Shown: positions 16,168-23,830 of the stretch, one piece after another | Position numbering within the stretch: position 1 is the first letter of the stretch | Layout of the letters: each line of letters opens with the position of its first letter | DNA from: Brevibacterium sp. ZH18 | GTDB taxonomy: Bacteria; Actinomycetota; Actinomycetes; Actinomycetales; Brevibacteriaceae | Assembly: GCF_022748595.1 (NCBI RefSeq) | Contig: NZ_JALDSX010000039.1 | Coordinates: forward strand, 1 to 33,316 | DNA length: 33,316 bases | Reading direction: 5' to 3' | Made by a program: the position numbers and the translations under genes | Notes under the pieces: generated by a model | Told to the model about the DNA's origin: nothing | Seen by the model: the letters and a program-made list of their open reading frames with translations, nothing else | Database searches by the model: none

Positions 16168-18465
16168 ATGGCTTCTTCCGCCGATTCGCGTCGTCCGCGA
16201 GGCATCTCTCGTTTAGCATGGTGGGCGGCCAGGGCTCAGAGCAACCCTGGCTACCCCCGTGTGCTCGGCCCGATGATCAGGGCCTTGCAGTCCAACCATC
16301 CGAAGTCAGATATCGACCTCGTGGTGCGGGCATACAAAACCGCTGAAGAAGCACATCGCGGTCAGACTCGGAAGTCCGGTGATGACTACATCACCCACCC
16401 GGTCGCCGTTGCCACGATCCTCGCTGAGATCGGCATGCTGCCGGTGACGCTCGCCGCAGCTCTACTCCACGACACAGTCGAGGACACTGCCTACTCCCTC
16501 AAGCAGCTGACTGAAGAATTCGGTCCCGAAGTCGCCGCAATGGTCGACGGTGTCACGAAGCTCGACAAACTCACCTACGGCCAGGCCGCACAGTCGGAGA
16601 CCGTCCGGAAGATGATCGTGGCGATGGCCAAGGACATCCGCGTCCTCGTCATCAAACTCGCTGACAGGCTCCACAACGCTCGCACCTGGCGGTTCGTTCC
16701 TGCCTCCTCGAGCACGAAGAAGGCTCGAGAGACCCTCGAGATCTATGCGCCACTGGCACACCGCCTGGGCATGAACACGATCAAATGGGAGCTTGAGGAC
16801 CTGTCGTTCCAAGTGCTCCATCCCAAGGTCTATGACGAAGTCGTGCGTCTCGTCGCTGATCGGGCACCCGAACGTGAGAACTATCTGGCCACGGTGTCGA
16901 ACGAACTCCAGTCGGAGCTCGTCGAGTCCAATATCGAGGCCGCGATCACTGGCCGCCCGAAGCACTACTACTCGATCTATCAGAAGATGGTCGTGCGCGG
17001 ACACGAGTTCGCCGACATCTACGATCTTGTGGGCGTCCGTGTCCTGGTCGAGACCGTGCGCGAATGCTATGCCACGCTCGGCATCGTCCATGCCCGGTGG
17101 AACCCGGTGCCCGGGCGTTTCAAGGATTACATCGCGATGCCGAAGTACAACATGTACCAGAGTCTGCACACGACTGTGATCGGCCCGAACGGCAAGCCTG
17201 TCGAAATCCAGATCCGAACGCACGAGATGGATCGTCGGGCGGAGTTCGGCGTGGCCGCTCACTGGAAGTACAAAGATCACGGCAATCCTTCGAAGTCGGT
17301 CACTTCGAACAATGCGCGTTCGGTGAAGGTCTCCGACGACGGTGAGGTCGACGACGCGGCCTGGCTGCGGCAACTCCTTGACTGGCAGCGCGAAGTCAGC
17401 GACCCCGACGAGTTCCTCGACAATCTGCGTTACGAGGTGAATTCGAAGGAGGTCTACGTCTTCACGCCCAAGGGTGATGTGATGAGTCTGCCTGCCGGTG
17501 CAACTCCTGTTGACTTCTCCTATGCAGTCCACACCGAGGTTGGACACAAGACCATGGGGGCCCGTGTGAACGGTCGTCTGGTCGCCCTGGACACGGAGTT
17601 GAAGAACGGCGACTCCGTCGAGGTATTCACCTCCAAGGATGAAAACGCCGGTCCGAGTCGCGACTGGCTGGGTTTCGTCAAGAGTCCGCGTGCGCGTAGC
17701 AAGATCCGCCAGTGGTTCTCAAAGGAACGACGGGAAGAGGCGATCGAGAACGGTCGCGAGCAGCTGGCTCGTGCGATGCGCCGCCACTCACTCTCGGCTT
17801 CGGCGCTGATGAGCCAGGAGGCACTTCACGTCGTCGCCACCGAACTGCGACTGCCCGACGTCTCCGCGCTCTATGCGGCGATCGGCAACGGGGTGAGCTC
17901 AGCGGCACACGTCGTCGATCTGCTGGCCAAAGAGGTCGATGACGATGACGAAGAGACAGTGCTGCCTCCGTCACCGCGCAACCGCACAGGTCAGTCCTCA
18001 GGTCATCATTCGTCGGCCGGGGGAGTGACCGTCAAAGGTGTCGACGACGTCCTCGTCAAGCTCGCGCGGTGCTGCACGCCCGTACCGGGCGACGAAATAC
18101 TGGGATTCGTCACAAGAGGATCTGGGGTTTCGGTGCACCGGGTGGACTGCCCCAATGTGGGATCACTCGAGCGTGAGCCCGAACGAATGGTTGAAGTCTC
18201 CTGGGGTGAGAAGACCAGTGGCATATACCTCGTGCAGATCCAGGTCGAAGCACTCGATCGTTCCGGTCTGCTCTCGGACATCACTAAAGTCCTCACCGAG
18301 ACCCACGTCAACATTCTGTCTGCCTCAGTCGCGACCTCGAAGGCTCGCGTTGCGCAGTCGAAGTTCGTATTCGAGATGAGCGATGCGAGCCATCTGGACA
18401 CCGTCCTCTCCGCTGTGCGGAAAGTCGAAGGCGTCTTCGACGTCTACCGCATCGCTGGCGGCTGA
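16168..18465 (+). CDS. rel: Bifunctional (p)ppGpp synthetase/hydrolase (Rel/SpoT family)
   Basis: A 765-residue stringent-response enzyme that makes and degrades (p)ppGpp. The HD hydrolase domain has [11 protein letters not shown] and LLHDTVEDT (H101, D102), so hydrolase activity is expected. The synthetase domain carries [19 protein letters not shown] and EIQIRT. A TGS domain starts at [23 protein letters not shown], and a zinc-finger-like segment ([20 protein letters not shown]) precedes the C-terminal ACT domain ([21 protein letters not shown]). ATG 16168 follows AGAGGAGA. A near-perfect tandem duplication spans the stop codon. Confidence 0.97.
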   Translation: MASSADSRRPRGISRLAWWAARAQSNPGYPRVLGPMIRALQSNHPKSDIDLVVRAYKTAEEAHRGQTRKSGDDYITHPVAVATILAEIGMLPVTLAAALLHDTVEDTAYSLKQLTEEFGPEVAAMVDGVTKLDKLTYGQAAQSETVRKMIVAMAKDIRVLVIKLADRLHNARTWRFVPASSSTKKARETLEIYAPLAHRLGMNTIKWELEDLSFQVLHPKVYDEVVRLVADRAPERENYLATVSNELQSELVESNIEAAITGRPKHYYSIYQKMVVRGHEFADIYDLVGVRVLVETVRECYATLGIVHARWNPVPGRFKDYIAMPKYNMYQSLHTTVIGPNGKPVEIQIRTHEMDRRAEFGVAAHWKYKDHGNPSKSVTSNNARSVKVSDDGEVDDAAWLRQLLDWQREVSDPDEFLDNLRYEVNSKEVYVFTPKGDVMSLPAGATPVDFSYAVHTEVGHKTMGARVNGRLVALDTELKNGDSVEVFTSKDENAGPSRDWLGFVKSPRARSKIRQWFSKERREEAIENGREQLARAMRRHSLSASALMSQEALHVVATELRLPDVSALYAAIGNGVSSAAHVVDLLAKEVDDDDEETVLPPSPRNRTGQSSGHHSSAGGVTVKGVDDVLVKLARCCTPVPGDEILGFVTRGSGVSVHRVDCPNVGSLEREPERMVEVSWGEKTSGIYLVQIQVEALDRSGLLSDITKVLTETHVNILSASVATSKARVAQSKFVFEMSDASHLDTVLSAVRKVEGVFDVYRIAGG

Positions 18466-18491
18466 CTTTGGGCATCGCTGGCGGCTGACTT
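18449..18491 (+). repeat. Direct duplication across the rel stop codon
   Basis: The 20 bases at 18449-18468 recur exactly at 18472-18491, with a three-base spacer (23-base period). The first copy contains the final rel codons and the TGA stop. Confidence 0.95.
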
Positions 18492-18643
18492 CACGCACAG
18501 ACGGTGGCCGAGCACAGTGCAACCTGAGGCTGAGTTCGTGCAAAGACACTGGCTTTTCGGCGAACGCAGCTGTGGGTCTCCTCCCACCGGTGAGGCCCCG
18601 ACATCTGGTGGGTGGATTTCGACAGGTGCCGCTCTCGCCGGAT

Positions 18644-19216
18644 TCAGCGACGACGCGCTCTGTTGCTCGTGTCGGAGGTTGCACAGACCTGGGCGAAGAC
18701 CTCACGTATATGTGCGACATACGGTCTGCGGGAGATCTCCTCGAGGTAGGCGCGGAAACTCAGTCTGGCGCTGGTCGACAGCTCCTCGACGAGCCCCCTG
18801 ATGATCTGTGGTGAGCCTTCCTCGGGCATGCGGATGTGTGGCAGCAGCAGGTCGTAGAGAGTGCGATCCTCTGTCGTGATCGGCTGATCGTTGATGAGCT
18901 GCCATTCGTTCCGTGCGATCGTCAGCTCGTGGACGATGTGGTCACCGCCGTCGACGAATCGTCGCCGGGGATACGTGATGAATGTCAGCGTCGACGGTGC
19001 ACGCCCCAACCCGCTGTGCACCCACCACGCGATGTCATGGGAGAGCACGAGACGAGGAGGAATCTGCGCACTCAACGCTGCCATTCGGTCCTCGGCACTG
19101 AGCACCGCACCCTTGCGGACCCACGTGGATTCGGTCAGTCGGGTCAGCATCCCATCGAGTGTGAGCTCGGTCAGATGCTCGTATCCGTAGTCCCGCAGAT
19201 GAAACAGCGCCTCCAT
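18644..19216 (-). CDS. AbiEi-antitoxin-like hypothetical protein
   Basis: A 190-residue minus-strand protein with no near relative I can name. The middle part (PRLVLSHDIAWWVHSGLGRAP, then ITYPRRRF, later EDRTLYDLLLPHI) resembles the fold pattern of AbiEi-type antitoxin C-terminal domains: a 'shared allele' helix, a basic beta region and an 'RTLxDLL' segment. That assignment is inference from pattern memory. No AbiEii-like nucleotidyltransferase toxin lies beside it. The start codon sits inside a perfect 12-base inverted repeat, which suggests self-regulation. It is convergent with rel. Confidence 0.7.
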   Translation of the reverse strand: MEALFHLRDYGYEHLTELTLDGMLTRLTESTWVRKGAVLSAEDRMAALSAQIPPRLVLSHDIAWWVHSGLGRAPSTLTFITYPRRRFVDGGDHIVHELTIARNEWQLINDQPITTEDRTLYDLLLPHIRMPEEGSPQIIRGLVEELSTSARLSFRAYLEEISRRPYVAHIREVFAQVCATSDTSNRARRR

Positions 19217-19243
19217 ACAGTCACTATCGCGCTGTATGGAGGC
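19209..19243. promoter_or_regulatory. Perfect 12-bp inverted repeat over the start of the minus-strand gene
   Basis: GCCTCCATACAG (19209-19220) and CTGTATGGAGGC (19232-19243) are exact reverse complements, 11 bases apart. The ATG of the AbiEi-like gene (19214-19216) is inside the proximal arm, making this a good operator candidate. Confidence 0.6.
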
Positions 19244-19372
19244 ATGATCAAGGGTGAGAACTCAACCTGTGGACAAGTTCGGACTCATGTGCGCCGCCTT
19301 GTGGACAGGCCCGGATGCATGCTTGTCAGCCTGTGGGCGTCGCCGTCCGGCAGAAGCGTCCCAGCTGAGGCA

Positions 19373-19438
19373 GTTGGCGAGGGTGGCACAACGAACTGGG
19401 TGAGGCGGTTGGCCACGGTGGCACAACGAACCGGGTGA
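19373..19438 (+). repeat. 35-bp-period direct repeat
   Basis: Units 19373-19403 and 19408-19438 share GTTGGC, GGTGGCACAACGAAC and GGGTGA, with only a few mismatches. Confidence 0.85.
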
Positions 19439-19490
19439 AGGTGCGGCTGCCACGGCAGACGGCACCGCGGACGAAACCGGTAAGACCAAC

Positions 19491-19528
19491 GGGTACCCAA
19501 AAGCTCAACTGGGTACCCGCAAGCTCAG
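19491..19528 (+). repeat. 20-bp-period direct repeat with palindromic cores
   Basis: GGGTACCC followed by AAGCTCA recurs at 19491 and 19511 with two differences. The cores are self-complementary. It lies just 3' of the DUF349 gene stop and could affect its transcript end. Confidence 0.7.
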
Positions 19529-19543
19529 CCGTGAAGTGAGTCG

Positions 19544-20896
19544 TCAGTCCAATTCGGCAGCGGTCTGGGCCAGCTGGTCGCGCCACGCACGGCGCGCATC
19601 GAGAGCAGCCTGCGCCTCGGACACGGCCTTCTCATTGCCGCCTGCCTTGGCCTTTTCAAGTTTCGCCTCGAGTTCAGCGATCGAATCGTCGAGCTGGCTG
19701 AGCGCGCCCGAGGTTCGTGCCTTGGTCTCCGGGTTGCTGCGCTTCCAGGCAGCGTCCTCAGCCTCGGACAGGGCGCGCTCGACGTCGCGGAGCCCGCCTT
19801 CCATCCGGGACACATCAGCACGGGGGACCTTCCCTGCGTCCTCCCATTCCTCCTGAATGATGCGCAGCTCTTTCTTGACAGCTACCGGATCAGTGATCGG
19901 GAGCAGTGCCTGTGCCTTGGTCAGCAGAGCTTCCTTGGCCTCGAGATTGCCTTTGTACTCCTCGTCGATCGCGGCGTTCTCAGCATCGCGCGCGGAGAAG
20001 AACACATCCTGAGCGGCACGGAATCGAGCCCACAGCGCATCGTCGTCCTTACGCGAAGCCCTCGGCGCACGCTTCCACTGGGTCATCAGGTCTTTGTACT
20101 TCTGGGATACTGTGCGGAAATCAGTCGAGGCGGACAGCGACTCCGCCTCTGCGACGATCTTCTCTTTGATCCGTTTACCTTCGGAGTTGACCTTGTCGAG
20201 TTCGGCGAAGTACTCCTTGCGCTTGTGCTCGAACGTGTTCCGCGCCTCGGCGAACCTCGACCACAGCTCCTGATCGACCGAACGTGGAAGACGAGGACCG
20301 CTGCGCTGCTGGTCCTTCCACTGTCCGAAGAGTTCCCGCAGACGGGCACCCGACTGTTTCCACTGGATCTTCGAGGGATCACGCTTGGCCAACGTTTCGG
20401 CCTCGGCTACGATCTCCTCCCGAGCCTGCGCAGCTTCGAGCTTCGCAGCTTCTGCCCGCGCGGCCTGCTTCGACTCCGTGGCTTCAGCATCCGAGATGAG
20501 TGTGTCGAGTGTCGCGGACAGTCCCTTGAGATCACCGACGACATTGGCCTCGGGCACAGACTCCTGCAGTGTCTTCGCTGCGGATGCGACTTCACGACCC
20601 GGGGCCCCGGCGGACAGGCGATTGCGGAGGTGAGCAGCATTCTCGACGAGCTCGACGTACTTCTTCGCGAAGTACTCCAATGCCTCCTGGGCACCTGCAT
20701 CAGGATACTGACCGACTGACCGTTCACCATCGGCAGTGATGACGAACACATTGCCCTCATCGTCGGCGCGTCCGTGAGTCACTGCCCGCGCGACTTCCGC
20801 GTCATGATCCACACTCGTTCCGGCCACGACCTGAGGTGCCTGTGGGCGCGGGAGGGAGGAGGGACGGGGGACCGGCTTCGGCGTCGGGGTCGACAT
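19544..20896 (-). CDS. DUF349 domain-containing protein
   Basis: A 450-residue cytoplasmic protein of the actinobacterial DUF349 family found beside rel and hisS. After a Pro-rich N-terminus and a small beta region (GNVFVITADGERSVGQYPDA), the rest is highly charged coiled-coil. At least two DUF349 repeats are visible, at ~174-235 (IQWKQSGARLRELFGQWKDQ...LWSRFAEARNTF) and ~257-313 (FRTVSQKYKDLMTQWKRAP...LWARFRAAQDVFF). The function of the family is not established. ATG 20896 is preferred over GTG 20905 because AAGGTGAG then falls at ribosome-binding distance. Divergent from the MBL gene. Confidence 0.9.
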   Translation of the reverse strand: MSTPTPKPVPRPSSLPRPQAPQVVAGTSVDHDAEVARAVTHGRADDEGNVFVITADGERSVGQYPDAGAQEALEYFAKKYVELVENAAHLRNRLSAGAPGREVASAAKTLQESVPEANVVGDLKGLSATLDTLISDAEATESKQAARAEAAKLEAAQAREEIVAEAETLAKRDPSKIQWKQSGARLRELFGQWKDQQRSGPRLPRSVDQELWSRFAEARNTFEHKRKEYFAELDKVNSEGKRIKEKIVAEAESLSASTDFRTVSQKYKDLMTQWKRAPRASRKDDDALWARFRAAQDVFFSARDAENAAIDEEYKGNLEAKEALLTKAQALLPITDPVAVKKELRIIQEEWEDAGKVPRADVSRMEGGLRDVERALSEAEDAAWKRSNPETKARTSGALSQLDDSIAELEAKLEKAKAGGNEKAVSEAQAALDARRAWRDQLAQTAAELD

Positions 20897-21002
20897 GATT
20901 CTCACCTTGTTTCCATCGGTCGAACCGGCAGGGAATTGACCTGCCGATCACTCGATTTCTTGATAGACGTTATCCCAGCATAACGAAGGCTGAGGCTCTG
21001 GA

Positions 21003-21008
21003 TAGACT
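21003..21008 (+). promoter_or_regulatory. -10 element of a probably leaderless transcript
   Basis: TAGACT lies seven bases before the ATG at 21015, so transcription would start at or next to the start codon. No ribosome binding site precedes that ATG, fitting a leaderless mRNA. A small inverted repeat (CGTTAT...ATAACG, 20969-20986) lies upstream. Confidence 0.5.
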
Positions 21009-21014
21009 TTACCT

Positions 21015-21659
21015 ATGGATGTATTTGCGACCCGTGCCGAATTCCTTGATGTCAACTGCTACGCCGTTCGCGCTGAAGGGGAAGATGGCTGCATCTTCAT
21101 CGACTCCGGATTCGACTGCGCACCCGGCCTTGCCGAAATCGTCGCGGAGGAAGAACTCGAACCCAGAGCGGTCTTCCTCACTCACGGACACCCCGATCAC
21201 ATCCTCGGTCTGACCAACGTCCTCGCGCGCTGGAACATCCCCGTCCACCTCGGCGGTCCCGATCATTACCGGCTGGCGAAGCCGGCCGAAACCTTGAGCC
21301 CGCAGTTCGCTCAGATGCTCGCCCCGCTGGTCCAGGACTGGACGGCGCCCGAGGTCAACCACCTCGGCGACGGTCAGACCATTGAGGTCGCAGGACTGAC
21401 GATCACCGCCGTGGCCGCCCCCGGCCATACCGAAGGATCGACGCTGCTGCGCGTTCGCGCCGACGGGGAGGAGATCATCTTCACCGGCGACGTCGTCTTC
21501 GCAGGTGCCATTGGCCGAGTCGATCTGCCCGGCGGTGATGCCTCCGCGATGGCCGAATCACTGCGCGAATTCCGGACCCTGCCCGACGTTCCCATCTATC
21601 CTGGACACGGCCCCGGATCGCGGGTCGGCCACGAACTCGCCACGAACCCGTTCTTCTAG
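21015..21659 (+). CDS. MBL-fold metallo-hydrolase (glyoxalase II-like)
   Basis: A 214-residue metallo-beta-lactamase-fold hydrolase. Metal ligands are all visible: THGHPDH (H57, H59, D61, H62), H138 in APGHTEGS, D159 in FTGDVVF and H198 in YPGHGP. The arrangement is that of the glyoxalase II-like group; its Mycobacterium counterpart (Rv2581c) likewise sits just before hisS. The substrate is not known. The ATG start follows the -10 element without a Shine-Dalgarno. Confidence 0.92.
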   Translation: MDVFATRAEFLDVNCYAVRAEGEDGCIFIDSGFDCAPGLAEIVAEEELEPRAVFLTHGHPDHILGLTNVLARWNIPVHLGGPDHYRLAKPAETLSPQFAQMLAPLVQDWTAPEVNHLGDGQTIEVAGLTITAVAAPGHTEGSTLLRVRADGEEIIFTGDVVFAGAIGRVDLPGGDASAMAESLREFRTLPDVPIYPGHGPGSRVGHELATNPFF

Positions 21660-21679
21660 AGTTCGGACGGGCCCGACCA

Positions 21680-21780
21680 TGCGCGCGTGACGTTGGCTTT
21701 GCGCTGGGTCGGGTAAGCACCGCACGCACACGCAGAACCGCACACGCACCACCCGCGCACGCACCACAAGTACTTACAAC
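21680..21780 (+). other. CAC/CGCA-rich low-complexity spacer before hisS
   Basis: The second half of the 157-base gap is dominated by ACGCAC and CACCAC runs, strongly asymmetric (C/A-rich on this strand). No T-box or tRNA-like structure is apparent. Confidence 0.6.
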
Positions 21781-21816
21781 CTGCACCACCAGATACGACC
21801 AACACCAAGGAGAACA

Positions 21817-23184
21817 ATGGCGAAGTCAGCCCGTCTGTCCGGATTCCCCGAACGGCTTCCGGCCGAACGCGTGATCGAGAAGAAGGTCATCGAGATCCTC
21901 GAGCACACCTTCGCCCTGCACGGTTTCTCCGCTCTCAGCCACCGCGCTGTCGAACCGATCAGCCAGTTGGCCAAGGACGGTGAGATCGACAAAGAGATCT
22001 TCGCCGTGAGCCGTCTCCACTCAGAGGGCACCGAACGCAATCCGCTCGGACTCCACTTCGACCTGACCGTGCCGCTGTCCCGCTTCATCGCCGACAACGC
22101 GAACGAGCTGAGCTTCCCGTTCAAGGCCGCCCGCGTCCAACCCGTTTGGCGCGGCGAACGCCCACAGCAGGGCCGCTACCGCGAATTCATCCAGGCCGAC
22201 ATCGACGTCATCGCCGACACCGAGCTGCCGGGACACTTCGAAGTCGAGATCCCTCTCGCCGTCGCTGACGCCTTCAGCCGTCTGGCCCCACTGGGCGTCC
22301 CCGGCATCAGGATCGTGGTCAACGACCGTCGCCTGCTCGAAGGATTCGCTCGGGGCATCGGCCTCGAGAACATCCAGGCCGTCCTGCGCTGCCTCGACAA
22401 ATACGACAAGATCGGCCCCGACGAGGTCGCCAAGCTGCTGGCCTCCGAAGCCGGCGCGGATGACGAGCAACAGCGTCTGTGCCTGGCCCTGGCCGCGATC
22501 GAATCGGACTCCCCGAACTTTGCCGACGAGGTGCGTGCCCTCGGCGTCGAGCACCCTCTGCTCGACGAGGGTCTCGAATCGCTGACAACCCTGCTCCGCG
22601 CGGCCCACGACCGTGCCCCTGGAGTCGTGGTCGCCCAGCTCAAGATTGCGCGCGGACTCGACTACTACACGGGAGCCGTCTACGAGACCCAGCTGCTCGG
22701 ACACGAGGAATTGGGCTCCGTGGCCTCGGGCGGGCGCTACGACTCGCTCGTGCGAGTGGGCAAGAAGAACTACCCGGGCGTGGGAATGTCCATCGGCGTC
22801 TCACGCCTGATGGCCTTCATCCTCGACCCTGCCAGCGGCATCCGTGCGACGCGGGGGACACCCTCGGCCGTCGTCGTGGCCGTGACCGATGAGGCCAAGC
22901 GCGCCGAGGCGGACTCTGTGGCCGCCGCCCTACGTGTCCGTGACATCGCCTGCGAGGTCTCACCCAGTGCTGCGAAGTTCGGGAAGCAGATCCGCTACGC
23001 CGAGCGCCGGGAGATCCCATTCGTCTGGTTCACCGATGGTGAGAGTGGTCACGAAGTCAAGGACATCCGCTCCGGTGAGCAGACCTCGGCCGACCCCCAG
23101 ACCTGGGAGCCCGCCGAGGCGGATCGGTCGCCGAGGGTGTTCCGTGACGTGACCACGACCGACGTCACAGAACCCACAGACTGA
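21817..23184 (+). CDS. hisS: Histidyl-tRNA synthetase
   Basis: A 455-residue class II synthetase that charges tRNA-His. Motif 2 is RVQPVWRGERPQQGRYREFIQADIDVI, the HisRS-specific segment is RGLDYYTGAVYETQL, and motif 3 is GVGMSIGVSRLMAFIL. A C-terminal anticodon-binding domain (AVVVAVTDEAKRAEADSVAAALR) follows. ATG 21817 has AAGGAG at 21807-21812. The extreme 3' end, including the stop, is duplicated downstream. Confidence 0.97.
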   Translation: MAKSARLSGFPERLPAERVIEKKVIEILEHTFALHGFSALSHRAVEPISQLAKDGEIDKEIFAVSRLHSEGTERNPLGLHFDLTVPLSRFIADNANELSFPFKAARVQPVWRGERPQQGRYREFIQADIDVIADTELPGHFEVEIPLAVADAFSRLAPLGVPGIRIVVNDRRLLEGFARGIGLENIQAVLRCLDKYDKIGPDEVAKLLASEAGADDEQQRLCLALAAIESDSPNFADEVRALGVEHPLLDEGLESLTTLLRAAHDRAPGVVVAQLKIARGLDYYTGAVYETQLLGHEELGSVASGGRYDSLVRVGKKNYPGVGMSIGVSRLMAFILDPASGIRATRGTPSAVVVAVTDEAKRAEADSVAAALRVRDIACEVSPSAAKFGKQIRYAERREIPFVWFTDGESGHEVKDIRSGEQTSADPQTWEPAEADRSPRVFRDVTTTDVTEPTD

Positions 23185-23207
23185 GCGTCACGGAACCCAC
23201 AGACTGA
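23163..23207 (+). repeat. Near-perfect 22-bp duplication across the hisS stop
   Basis: Bases 23163-23184 recur at 23186-23207 with one mismatch (23-base period). The first copy ends with the hisS TGA. Confidence 0.93.
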
Positions 23208-23287
23208 CAGGCGCTGACAGCCTCTGACGGTCGCTGACGGTTACTGACAGTCGTACAGACAGCCTCTGACTGTCACCGACGGTCAGG
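23208..23287 (+). repeat. CTGACRGT-type short repeats and hairpin between hisS and arsR
   Basis: CTGAC followed by AG or GG recurs about seven times in this convergent gap. TGACAGT (23245-23251) and ACTGTCA (23269-23275) form a seven-base-pair stem that may act as a bidirectional terminator. It overlaps the last codons of the minus-strand regulator by five bases. Confidence 0.7.
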
Positions 23288-23714
23288 GGCGGTCGATCGG
23301 GGGATCTGGCGCCAGAGATCCGTCGGGGGCGATGTGGTCGAAGATCTCACGCACCATCGACACCACGTGCGGGTCGTCGACGGTGTAGAAGATCCGGCGC
23401 CCGTCCCGACGGGACGAGATCAGCCCGGCCAAGCGCATCTTAGCCAGATGCTGACTGACGGTGGGTACGGCGGCCCCGATCGCCTCGGCGAGTGATGAGA
23501 CATCGAGCTCCTGATTGACCAGCGTCCAGACCAGACGGAGACGGGTGCTCGAGGCGAGCATGCGAAACGTCTCGGCCGCGACCTCGACCTGAGCCGAGGT
23601 GGGATCGGACGCAGAGTCAGCAGCCAGATCCGTCCCTGAGTCGACAGCCGGATCCGAGGTCGAACCCGCAATCGGGTTCGACATGGATTCCACGGTGTGG
23701 TCGTCAGCGCTCAT
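23283..23714 (-). CDS. ArsR/SmtB-family metal-responsive repressor
   Basis: A 143-residue winged-helix regulator. Residues 1-42 are an acidic Ser/Asp-rich extension; the HTH follows (SLAEAIGAAVPTVSQHLAKMRLAGLISSRRDGRRIFYTV). The C-terminal helix has D114-P-H116 and H127, i.e. DxH-x10-H, three of the four alpha-5 zinc ligands of SmtB/CzrA; the fourth position is not an obvious match. ATG 23714 is chosen because GAAGAGGAT precedes it. It diverges from aspS, and no metal transporter lies beside it, so its target may be elsewhere. Metal binding is inference. Confidence 0.88.
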   Translation of the reverse strand: MSADDHTVESMSNPIAGSTSDPAVDSGTDLAADSASDPTSAQVEVAAETFRMLASSTRLRLVWTLVNQELDVSSLAEAIGAAVPTVSQHLAKMRLAGLISSRRDGRRIFYTVDDPHVVSMVREIFDHIAPDGSLAPDPPIDRP

Positions 23715-23830
23715 ACCATCCTCTTCCTCTGGCCGATCATCTGGCGGCCCGGAGGCCGTGCCAGCAAACACGCAGCGAGCGACTATCATTGTTCACGCGC
23801 TGCCACATAAACATCGTAAAGGAGCCCTAG

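Larger units (their letters stand above)
19217..19543. other. Gene-free, repeat-bearing interval
   Basis: These 327 bases begin with the distal arm of the inverted repeat. They then contain two ~31-base near-identical units (19373-19403 and 19408-19438, period 35) and a shorter pair with GGGTACCC cores at 19491 and 19511 (period 20). No coding frame here looks real. Confidence 0.7.

Noticed and set aside
21660..21816. T-box leader or tRNA upstream of hisS
   Set aside because: The spacer is low-complexity CAC-rich DNA with no specifier loop or cloverleaf; no tRNA gene was found anywhere in the window.
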